The notes under the pieces are model-generated. The model ran no database searches, had not been told where the DNA came from, and saw only the letters and a list, made by a program, of their open reading frames with translations. A stretch of 55,395 nt of DNA from UBA927 sp964361785 (lineage in GTDB: Bacteria; Patescibacteriota; Microgenomatia; UBA10105; UBA927). The position numbers were made by a program, and so were the translations under genes. Location of the stretch: NCBI GenBank assembly GCA_964361785.1, contig CAYIBX010000005.1, positions 1 to 55,395 on the forward strand. The letters are read 5' to 3'. Of the stretch, positions 49,687 to 55,395 are shown piece after piece. Numbering within the stretch: position 1 is the first letter of the stretch; every line of letters begins with the position of its first letter.

Positions 49687-50124
49687 CTACCGATCGAGAA
49701 ATTGCACCGAATCTCCTATGTTGATGCCCGTTGATTGGATAATTCCTGCATTTACTTCAAGTATTTTATCAGCTACTGTATCGGGCTTAACGATAGCTGG
49801 CAAAAGGCCTGTGGGGGCAGGTATATTTTCGCGCAAGTCAACCACTGTATTATCTTTTATCCAGATAAAATCGAGAGGAAACTTCATGCCTTTCATCCAA
49901 AACTCATATTTTTCTTTGTGATCGTACACAAAAAGCATGCCATGATTTGAAGCGAGACTGTCCCTACCGCCTAAACCTTTCATTTTTTCAAAAGAAGTCA
50001 CGGCAACATCGACAGAGAATGTGTGTGTGCCTATGCGTACTTTTGCTATCAATGGATTTTTTCGATAGTAGAGCCCGTAAAGCAAAAGAATACTTACGAT
50101 AATAACGATTACATAGAGTTTCAT
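49687..50124 (-). CDS. DUF192 family exported protein
   Basis: 145 aa. N-terminal helix (LYVIVIIVSILLLYGLYY), then the DUF192 fold: RIGTHTFSVDVAVTSFEKMK, GMLFVYDHKEKYEFWMKGM, and FIWIKDNTVVDL. Family function unknown. It follows the polyprenyl synthase gene after 4 nt. Confidence 0.9.
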   Translation of the reverse strand: MKLYVIVIIVSILLLYGLYYRKNPLIAKVRIGTHTFSVDVAVTSFEKMKGLGGRDSLASNHGMLFVYDHKEKYEFWMKGMKFPLDFIWIKDNTVVDLRENIPAPTGLLPAIVKPDTVADKILEVNAGIIQSTGINIGDSVQFLDR

Positions 50125-50128
50125 ATGA

Positions 50129-51094
50129 TTATTCCTCCCGCATGCCGCAAAATTCGATAAGTTCTTTTAATGTTTGTTTGTAGATATTCTCGATTGGCAG
50201 TTTCTGGAGAGTTTGTTTCGCCAGATCTTCATAATGCTTCATTATTTTTTGAATTAGAATAAATGCAGTACTCTTCGGATAGTCTGCTGAATTTTCTTCT
50301 TGAAGAAATAAGCGGATAAGGGTTTGCTTCTTATTTTTTTCATCTGATCCAATTGGTTTACCGGTCTTTATAATGTCCCCCATGACGCTGAGCTCATCGT
50401 CACGAATTTGAAAGAGTATACCTATAGACTGTCCGAGTGATTCTAAGATTTTAAGTGTAGATACGTCAGTGTTTGCTAATAGTCCTCCCATAATAAGAGG
50501 CAAAGAAAATGTGTATCGTGCTGTTTTGGTGCGATATAACGAAATAATTTCTTCTTCGGTTGATTTATACGGAAGATATGATGACGCGACATCAAACTGT
50601 TGTGCGACCGTTACAGTCGCAAATTCTTGACTTGCGAGAGAAATAAGGTAAGACGAATTTGGTGAAGTTATTTTGGAAAACTGTTCAAATGCCAAAAAGA
50701 AACACAAATCACCTATATTTATCGCCATACCTTCACCAAAGTGTTTGTCAGTAGAAAACTGATCAAATTGTCTGTGCATCGATTTTAGATGACGTCTCAT
50801 GTCATCTTGATCCATAATGTCGTCGTGGATAAGAGCGCCAGCGTGAATGAATTCGAGACCCGCTGCTAAGGGGAGAGCAATCTTTATCTGGTTACTTTTT
50901 GCAAACATATTGTAGGAGAAAAGCGCCAAACACCCTCTTACACTTTTACCTGCGGTAATAAAGGGCAATAGTCGAGTAATACTTTCTTTTCCCCATGAGT
51001 TTATGCCACCCAGTGCTGTTTTTTTTTCGGTAAGAAATGCAGTGAGATACTCGTCTAGGACTTTTTTATGGGCAAATAGATTATCAAGAACCAT
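50129..51094 (-). CDS. Polyprenyl (isoprenyl) diphosphate synthase
   Basis: 321 aa from ATG 51094. First Asp-rich motif HDDIMDQDD and a second RDDELSVMGD (DDxxD-like with E), both needed for Mg-diphosphate binding. Builds polyprenyl diphosphate, the carrier for peptidoglycan and for the lipid-linked glycans implied by the operon at 25724-38770. TACAAT lies 9 nt upstream of the start, with a weak -35. Confidence 0.92.
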   Translation of the reverse strand: MVLDNLFAHKKVLDEYLTAFLTEKKTALGGINSWGKESITRLLPFITAGKSVRGCLALFSYNMFAKSNQIKIALPLAAGLEFIHAGALIHDDIMDQDDMRRHLKSMHRQFDQFSTDKHFGEGMAINIGDLCFFLAFEQFSKITSPNSSYLISLASQEFATVTVAQQFDVASSYLPYKSTEEEIISLYRTKTARYTFSLPLIMGGLLANTDVSTLKILESLGQSIGILFQIRDDELSVMGDIIKTGKPIGSDEKNKKQTLIRLFLQEENSADYPKSTAFILIQKIMKHYEDLAKQTLQKLPIENIYKQTLKELIEFCGMREE

Positions 51095-51176
51095 AGTACC
51101 GTTATTGTATAAGGTTTGGTACAATAATGCAGTACGCGGGACAAAAAATATTTCGGGACGCAAGTTTCTTCCAGAG

Positions 51177-51211
51177 GGCTATCAACCTTTGGTTGAAGCC
51201 TATGGTTGACA
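51177..51211. repeat. Double-hairpin element relative (copy 3)
   Basis: GGCT, AT, CAACC-TTT-GGTTG, A, AGCC forms one extended hairpin; a shortened second unit (AGCC-TAT-GGTT) follows. Relative to the 49597 copy the CGTCC/GGACG stem is replaced by CAACC/GGTTG, two compensatory changes. It lies just before tRNA-Pro. Confidence 0.6.
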
Positions 51212-51227
51212 GTTGGTACATATATAT

Positions 51228-51303
51228 CGGGACGTAGTTCAGTTGGTAGAATGCGCGCTTTGGGAGCGTGAGGTCGAGAGTTCGAATCTCTCCGTCCCGA
51301 CCA
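51228..51303 (+). tRNA. tRNA-Pro (UGG)
   Basis: Acceptor CGGGACG/CGTCCCG, anticodon loop TTTGGGA, T-loop TTCGAAT, discriminator A, CCA encoded. Confidence 0.96.
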
Positions 51304-51312
51304 AACACCAAA

Positions 51313-51630
51313 TCAAACGAAATGATAGAGCTGTGCTGATAAATCTACCTTGTTTGATGAAATAAAGGTTATGCCTTCAAGTTCCAATCGATTTTTCTGT
51401 TCATCTGGTCCCCCAAATACGTATCCAGATGCAAGTCTGCCATCGGAAAATACGACGCGATGACAGGGCACAGTCGTAGCGTCAGTATTTGCATGCAGCG
51501 CATGACCCACGCGCCGAGCGTCTTTAGTTCCCATTGCCTTTGCTATTTCTCCGTACGTGGTGACATACCCCACAGGAACACGTTTCACGAGTGTATAGAC
51601 GCGTTGGAAAAATGGCAACGTTGTATCCAT
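51313..51630 (-). CDS. MGMT-like alkylguanine-DNA methyltransferase (short)
   Basis: 105 aa, only the C-terminal DNA-binding/active-site domain. Active-site Cys56 is present in VPCHRVV, so it is not an ATL protein (which has Trp in this place). The arginine finger region GHALHANTD and the helix VPVGYVTTYGEIAKAMG match. It could repair O6-alkylguanine or act as a sensor. Convergent with tRNA-Pro. Confidence 0.9.
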   Translation of the reverse strand: MDTTLPFFQRVYTLVKRVPVGYVTTYGEIAKAMGTKDARRVGHALHANTDATTVPCHRVVFSDGRLASGYVFGGPDEQKNRLELEGITFISSNKVDLSAQLYHFV

Positions 51631-51640
51631 GAACGTATTG

Positions 51641-52315
51641 TTATACTAACGTATTACCAAATGCAAACATTTTATCGACCAACTGTTGTTTTAGATCCAT
51701 ATCAGCCTTGCCAGGTATTTCTGGATTGAGAACCCGATCTGATTTATGATCCATGATAAGCCAACGCATAGAAAATCCTGTGTCGTGATGCCCAAGTATT
51801 GGTGTGTGGATATATCCTTTTTCTACGTGCAGGGCCAATTTTTTGTCGGCTGGATCATCAATACCGGTAAAAAGGCTCGCGTTGGTTTGCGTAACCAAAT
51901 TTCGATATACTTGTAATTGCTCGTGAGACAAACTGTGAGAATCATACATATAAAATGACGTACGTCGGTCAGGATCTTCGTGAAACGCAATACAGAGTGA
52001 GAATGCAAACGGTTCTAAAATTTTTATGGCCGTTATAACTTCTGGATCAGTTGGGTTATGGACGAATTCACGATTCAAATCGTGTCCGAACATATTGCGT
52101 CTCGTTTTTAACCTTACTGCGGAGGGGCTTAATTTAGGAATATAGACGTAATCAGGGAGTGAAGGTTGATGCGAGTCTATGTACTCTGTCACACAGCCAG
52201 TCACTTCCAATTCATCACCATGAGTGCCGGACAATATCAACAGTTTTGGATGAGCGCCGCGAACATGGTATGAAGTTTGTTTTAAAGTGCGCGTGACAAT
52301 TGGCATGGTTGACAT
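51641..52315 (-). CDS. M14-like zinc carboxypeptidase/deacylase
   Basis: 224 aa. ATG 52315 lies 7 nt after tRNA-Leu; earlier in-frame codons are tRNA. Zinc ligands: SGTHGDELEV (His, Glu) and a later His in CIAFHEDPD; HDLNREF matches the M14 substrate Arg block. The family (AstE/aspartoacylase-like) removes acyl or terminal amino acid groups; the substrate is unknown. Confidence 0.82.
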   Translation of the reverse strand: MSTMPIVTRTLKQTSYHVRGAHPKLLILSGTHGDELEVTGCVTEYIDSHQPSLPDYVYIPKLSPSAVRLKTRRNMFGHDLNREFVHNPTDPEVITAIKILEPFAFSLCIAFHEDPDRRTSFYMYDSHSLSHEQLQVYRNLVTQTNASLFTGIDDPADKKLALHVEKGYIHTPILGHHDTGFSMRWLIMDHKSDRVLNPEIPGKADMDLKQQLVDKMFAFGNTLV

Positions 52316-52322
52316 ATTTTTG

Positions 52323-52407
52323 TGCCGGGGGTGGGACTCGAACCCACACGAGGGTTTAATCTCACAAGATTTTAAGTCTTGCGCGTATACCATTTCGCCA
52401 CCTCGGC
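52323..52407 (-). tRNA. tRNA-Leu (UAA)
   Basis: Acceptor GCCGAGG/CCCCGGC with one A-C mismatch, anticodon loop CTTAAAA, class II variable arm, discriminator A. Confidence 0.93.
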
Positions 52408-52434
52408 ATTAGCTTTCGCTATTATACCAATAAA

Positions 52435-53421
52435 CTACTCTTGTGTAAGTATCTTTGGAATTGATGAGTGAATTTTCGTTAATTTGCCGATATAAAACCC
52501 TTCCATAGTAGGACTTGGGGTTACTCGTTTCGTTTGGACAATTGATTTATGATATTTTTTATCTCCCCAATTCACAAGCCCTTGTGTGAGCGGAGCGTTT
52601 TGAAGATCTATGGGGACAACTTGCACATTCCCCTTTTCTTTTTTAAGCACCCAATCTATGACTTGTTCGTTTTCTTCTGGAGAGAGTGTACAGGTTGAAT
52701 ACACAATGGTGCCGCCAGCTTTTGTGGCACTTATGGCTGAGCGTAATATCCATTTTTGCAAAGACATCATGTCTTTTATCTTTTTCAGAGACCAATCTTT
52801 ATAGGAGTCAGGTTGGTCACATGAAAACCTAGCTTCCATGCTACAAGGTACATCCGCGAGCGTGCAATCGAAGAATTCTGGATATTTTTGCCAGATACTT
52901 CTCGCATCATTTTCGACTATTCGTACGCTTCGGGCATCTTGACGTTCTCTATTGGCTTGTAATCGGTAAATTCTAATTCTACTTGAATCATTTGCCGTAA
53001 TACGACCACGATTTTTCATATAAACGGCGAGTTGTGTAGCTTTACTTCCGGGTGCTGCGCAAATATCCAACACCTTATCCGTGTCTTTGGGCGCGAGTAC
53101 AAGAGCGGGAATCATGCTTGATAAATTTTGAATATAAATTTGTCCTTTGGTATATTGCACAGTGTCAGTAAGTTCTCGAAGTGTTTTTGATTTGAGAATA
53201 AACGCTTCGTAGTACCATGCAACGGGTTCGGTTTCAAATCCTTGCGCATTAAGAGCTAGGATAACTTCATTTACCGATAATTTAATGGTATTTACACGAA
53301 ACGTCGTAGGCTTTGGCGCCTTGAATGTATCTAAGATTTGGTTGGTGCTATTTCCATAGAGCTGTGTGAGTCTTCGAATAAATTCTACAGGAAGTGGTGA
53401 TATGAGGTTTTGATCTGTCAT
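52435..53421 (-). CDS. NOL1/NOP2/Sun RNA m5C methyltransferase (RsmB/RsmF-like)
   Basis: 328 aa from ATG 53421; upstream in-frame sequence is tRNA-Leu antisense. SAM motif DICAAPGSKATQLA, motif IV ADVPCSMEARF and motif VI YSTCTLSPEENE carry the two catalytic cysteines. It lacks the NusB-like N-terminal domain of RsmB, so RsmF or a tRNA enzyme is equally possible. Confidence 0.9.
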   Translation of the reverse strand: MTDQNLISPLPVEFIRRLTQLYGNSTNQILDTFKAPKPTTFRVNTIKLSVNEVILALNAQGFETEPVAWYYEAFILKSKTLRELTDTVQYTKGQIYIQNLSSMIPALVLAPKDTDKVLDICAAPGSKATQLAVYMKNRGRITANDSSRIRIYRLQANRERQDARSVRIVENDARSIWQKYPEFFDCTLADVPCSMEARFSCDQPDSYKDWSLKKIKDMMSLQKWILRSAISATKAGGTIVYSTCTLSPEENEQVIDWVLKKEKGNVQVVPIDLQNAPLTQGLVNWGDKKYHKSIVQTKRVTPSPTMEGFYIGKLTKIHSSIPKILTQE

Positions 53422-53479
53422 AGGTACTTCTATTGTACCGCGTTCGGATAGCGCGTTGCTATGGTATACTTTCGTCATA

Positions 53480-53561
53480 GCCGAAGTGGCGAAACTGGTA
53501 GACGCGCACGCTTCAGGTGCGTGTGGGGCAACCTTTGGAGGTTCGAGTCCTCTCTTCGGCA
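53480..53561 (+). tRNA. tRNA-Leu (CAG)
   Basis: Acceptor GCCGAAG/CTTCGGC, anticodon loop TTCAGGT, class II variable arm, discriminator A. TATACT at 53465-53470 is a candidate -10. Confidence 0.95.
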
Positions 53562-53574
53562 CAAGGATTTTAAA

Positions 53575-53583
53575 TGATATAAT
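53575..53583 (+). promoter_or_regulatory. Extended -10 promoter of tRNA-Gly/tRNA-Gln
   Basis: TGATATAAT, an extended -10 ending 10 nt before tRNA-Gly; the -35 is weak. Confidence 0.5.
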
Positions 53584-53593
53584 GCAAAATATT

Positions 53594-53664
53594 GCGGTTG
53601 TGGTTCAATGGTAGAACACGTCCTTGCCAAGGATGAGGCGGGAGTTCGATTCTCCTCAGCCGCT
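53594..53664 (+). tRNA. tRNA-Gly (GCC)
   Basis: Acceptor GCGGTTG/CAGCCGC, anticodon loop TTGCCAA, T-loop TTCGATT, discriminator T. Confidence 0.95.
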
Positions 53665-53683
53665 CATGAAGTTGTATAAAAAA

Positions 53684-53759
53684 TGCCGAGTGGTGTAACG
53701 GTAACACGCCTGACTTTGGATCAGCGCGACTCTAGGTTCGAATCCTAGCTCGGCAGCCA
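53684..53759 (+). tRNA. tRNA-Gln (UUG)
   Basis: Acceptor TGCCGAG/CTCGGCA, anticodon loop CTTTGGA, T-loop TTCGAAT, discriminator G, CCA encoded at 53757-53759. The last 15 bases are also the antisense end of the serine recombinase gene, a typical place for an integrated element to border a tRNA. Confidence 0.94.
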
Positions 53760-55253
53760 GTAAGAATTGGAAAGAGGTCGGGAGGTAGCGCTTTCCGCGC
53801 CCGCCTCCGCGGAAAGCGCGTCAAATCCGCCTTTTTTGAAACTTGCGGACAGCCGCCGATCCTTTAAAAAGAAGTTCGAGCCGACAGTTTTTGCCATGAT
53901 CGATAAATCATGGCAACTATTTTTTGCGCGCGCGAGTTTGTGCGCTGTAAGCGCACTATTTACGAATTCGGCAAAAGGTTCGAGCCATTCAACGCCGTTT
54001 TGAGAAATTTCCTTAATTTTGGAGTTAAGAAGCGATTTTGTTTCGACTAATTCATTTTTCTTTTTTTGATAATCCTCGGGAGAAATAATTTTATCTAAAT
54101 AACCCTCAAGCAAACGGTCTGTCTTTTCTTCTGTTTCTTTGAGTTGGAGTTGATAAGTTGAAACAATTCCCGATGATTTTTCTTTTTCTAGGCCTGCATC
54201 TTTACCTGCCCACTCAAGAAACTTTTTTGCGGCGGGCGGCGGCAAAGATGCTCGCAAAACAATATCCTTTAATTGTTTCTCAATCTCTTCTTTATCAATA
54301 TATTTTTGCGGGCAAGCACCCATTTTCTTAGAGCAACGGTAGTAGATATACTCGACTTTTCTATTTGTTCGTTTGTAATACTTGGTGTGCTTTTCTGCGG
54401 TGATTGCGCCGCAACACTCGCCACACTTAGCTAAACCCAGAAAATCAAACAAGTGTTTGTTATTCTTCACTTTGCGGCTTTTCAGCTTGACTACTTCCTG
54501 GCATTTATCAAAAAGTTTCTTGCTTATTAGGGGCGGATGTTGTCCCTCGTAAAGTTCGCCGCAAAATTTCATCACTCCGTAGTAAAACGGATCAGTCAAC
54601 ATTCTTTTGACTTTATCAAGGTGAAGTTCATGACCGGACTTGTTGAAAATTTTGTTTTGGTTGAAAAATTTGCGGATATCCGCATAGCCGTAGCCGCCGG
54701 TAGCAAAAAGCTGAAAAGCTTTTTGCACATACTTGGTTCGCTTCTTATCAACCTCTATTTTCTTGTTGATGTTTAAGTAGCCAAATGGCGCTTGATTCGG
54801 CCACTCGCCGCGGCGGAGTTTTTGGCGATTGCCCCGCTTTACATTTTCGGAAAGATTATCAACATAATATTTTGACTGACCAAAAGCGATATTAAGCATA
54901 AATTTCCCTTGAGGCGTATTTTCAAACCAAAAGGATGGAAATTTCAAGTCAAGTAATTTTCCAGTGTCCAATAAGTAGATAATCTTTCCGCCATCAACAG
55001 AATTTCTGGCCAAACGGTCGGGATGCCACGATAAAATTCCATCAGCTTTTCCGTCCTCAATTTCTTTTAGTACTTCTGCAAATTTTTCCCGACCGGGTTC
55101 TTTAGCGGTTTTGCTCTCGGTAATAAAAGAAACAATTTTCAAATTTTCTTTTGCGGCGAATTCTTCTAATTCTGCAACTTGAGCTTCAATAGACAAAATT
55201 TGTCTGTCAGGTTCATCGGTTGATTTTCTGTAATACGCAATATATTTGATCAT
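53745..55253 (-). CDS. Large serine recombinase
   Basis: 502 aa. Resolvase catalytic domain with Ser11 in YYRKSTDEP and conserved SWHPDRLARNSVDGG; recombinase domain (APFGYLNINKK ... FYYGVMKFCGELYEG); zinc ribbon (CGECCG ... CSKKMGACPQ); coiled coil (YQLQLKETEEKTDRLLEGYL). Such enzymes integrate or invert DNA between att sites. The C-terminal ~35 residues are encoded by one arm of a 50-bp inverted repeat, and the stop codon lies inside tRNA-Gln. No accessory cargo is visible within the window; the rest lies beyond the right edge or is absent. Confidence 0.95.
   Translation of the reverse strand: MIKYIAYYRKSTDEPDRQILSIEAQVAELEEFAAKENLKIVSFITESKTAKEPGREKFAEVLKEIEDGKADGILSWHPDRLARNSVDGGKIIYLLDTGKLLDLKFPSFWFENTPQGKFMLNIAFGQSKYYVDNLSENVKRGNRQKLRRGEWPNQAPFGYLNINKKIEVDKKRTKYVQKAFQLFATGGYGYADIRKFFNQNKIFNKSGHELHLDKVKRMLTDPFYYGVMKFCGELYEGQHPPLISKKLFDKCQEVVKLKSRKVKNNKHLFDFLGLAKCGECCGAITAEKHTKYYKRTNRKVEYIYYRCSKKMGACPQKYIDKEEIEKQLKDIVLRASLPPPAAKKFLEWAGKDAGLEKEKSSGIVSTYQLQLKETEEKTDRLLEGYLDKIISPEDYQKKKNELVETKSLLNSKIKEISQNGVEWLEPFAEFVNSALTAHKLARAKNSCHDLSIMAKTVGSNFFLKDRRLSASFKKGGFDALSAEAGAESATSRPLSNSYWLPS
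53788..53819. repeat. GC-rich perfect palindrome inside the recombinase 3' end
   Basis: GCGCTTTCCGC (53788-53798) and its exact complement (53809-53819) around a 10-nt loop. The window itself ends within the matching arm of the distal repeat. Confidence 0.75.
53809..53858. repeat. Inverted repeat, left arm (50 bp)
   Basis: Identical, in reverse complement, to 55346-55395. Lies inside the recombinase coding region near its C-terminus. Confidence 0.88.
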
Positions 55254-55298
55254 GTTTATATTTAATCTCTAAAAGTTCTTTAACGAACGATAGTGAGT

Positions 55299-55325
55299 GC
55301 CTTTCTTTCAAGAAAGGCTAATTTT
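55299..55325 (+). terminator. Hairpin with T-run upstream of the recombinase
   Basis: GCCTTTCT, loop TTCA, AGAAAGGC, then TAATTTTT on the plus strand. No plus-strand gene precedes it, so it may protect the recombinase promoter from read-through or be part of the element boundary. Confidence 0.5.
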
Positions 55326-55345
55326 TGCGTTTTTTCTTCTTTTTC

Positions 55346-55395
55346 CGGCGGCTGTCCGCAAGTTTCAAAAAAGGCGGATTTGACGCGCTTTCCGC
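55346..55395. repeat. Inverted repeat, right arm (at least 50 bp, cut by window end)
   Basis: Reverse complement of 53809-53858; it runs to the last base of the window, so its true length is unknown. Confidence 0.85.

Noticed and set aside
52316..52393. Longer M14 peptidase start
   Set aside because: The extra codons are tRNA-Leu (UAA) sequence.
53422..53562. Longer RsmB-like protein start
   Set aside because: The extra codons are antisense to tRNA-Leu (CAG).
1..55395. UGA recoding as in Gracilibacteria/Absconditabacteria
   Set aside because: TGA ends many genes precisely at ATGA overlaps and no conserved protein needs in-frame TGA.

Overview
The window reads as part of a Patescibacteria (CPR) genome, possibly a Microgenomates-like lineage; that placement is inference from gene content. 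Pointers are a type IV pilus pilM-pilN-pilO set with a PilX-like minor pilin, a sortase next to a substrate with an LATTG-type anchor, very compact operons with many ATGA stop/start overlaps, housekeeping proteins stripped of domains (PheT without its OB fold, ThrS without TGS, trigger factor without its PPIase), and a short C-terminally conserved protein that resembles a family I associate with CPR. TGA is used as a normal stop, so the code is standard.

Layout. 1-6677 (+): an unknown protein cut by the window edge, a large secreted Cys-rich protein, then the pilus operon. 6674-14236 (-): trmD, KH protein, rpsP, rnc, nusB, rpmF and recG, two coupled micro-ORFs, then a Tyr block (tRNA-Tyr, an unknown protein, tyrS, a 36-aa membrane peptide) governed by a T-box riboswitch whose specifier codon is UAC. 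14258-16810 (+): class A PBP. 16800-23649 (-): pheT, pheS, rplT, rpmI, infC and thrS, thrS behind a second, short T-box-like leader. 23646-25714 (-): small protein, membrane-anchored methyltransferase, sortase and its likely substrate. 25724-38887 (-): an eight-gene coupled glycan operon starting with a small HTH protein and containing a 1,819-residue protein that joins a DPM1-like GT2, a membrane GT2, a flippase, a GT4 and a kinase-like domain. 38940-40658 (-): WecE-type aminotransferase and a tRNA-Val locus filled with degenerate tRNA pieces around a GIY-YIG ORF. 40652-49484 (-): trigger-factor-like protein, two lysozyme-like paralogs, VIT1/CCC1 transporter, tRNAs, a dockerin-tailed glycosidase and a large membrane protein. 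49513-53759: DUF192, polyprenyl synthase, MGMT-like protein, M14 peptidase, rRNA methyltransferase and tRNAs on both strands. 53745-55395: a large serine recombinase abutting tRNA-Gln and flanked by 50-bp inverted repeats.

How it fits together. Most of the coding capacity is surface biology: pili, sortase-anchored protein, a lipid-linked glycan pathway (polyprenyl synthase, DPM1-like domain, GT-C transferases, flippase, aminosugar transaminase) and wall remodelling (PBP, two lysozyme-like proteins). The rest is translation machinery.

The most unusual signals are (1) the five-module glycan fusion, (2) a T-box whose terminator sits directly upstream of the gene for the tRNA it should sense, (3) a 30-nt double-hairpin element inserted in frame in thrS with further copies between genes, (4) tRNA-derived repeats bracketing a GIY-YIG gene, (5) promoters placed 6-10 nt from start codons, and tRNAs ending 3-28 nt from start codons, implying many leaderless mRNAs, and (6) the recombinase inverted repeat.
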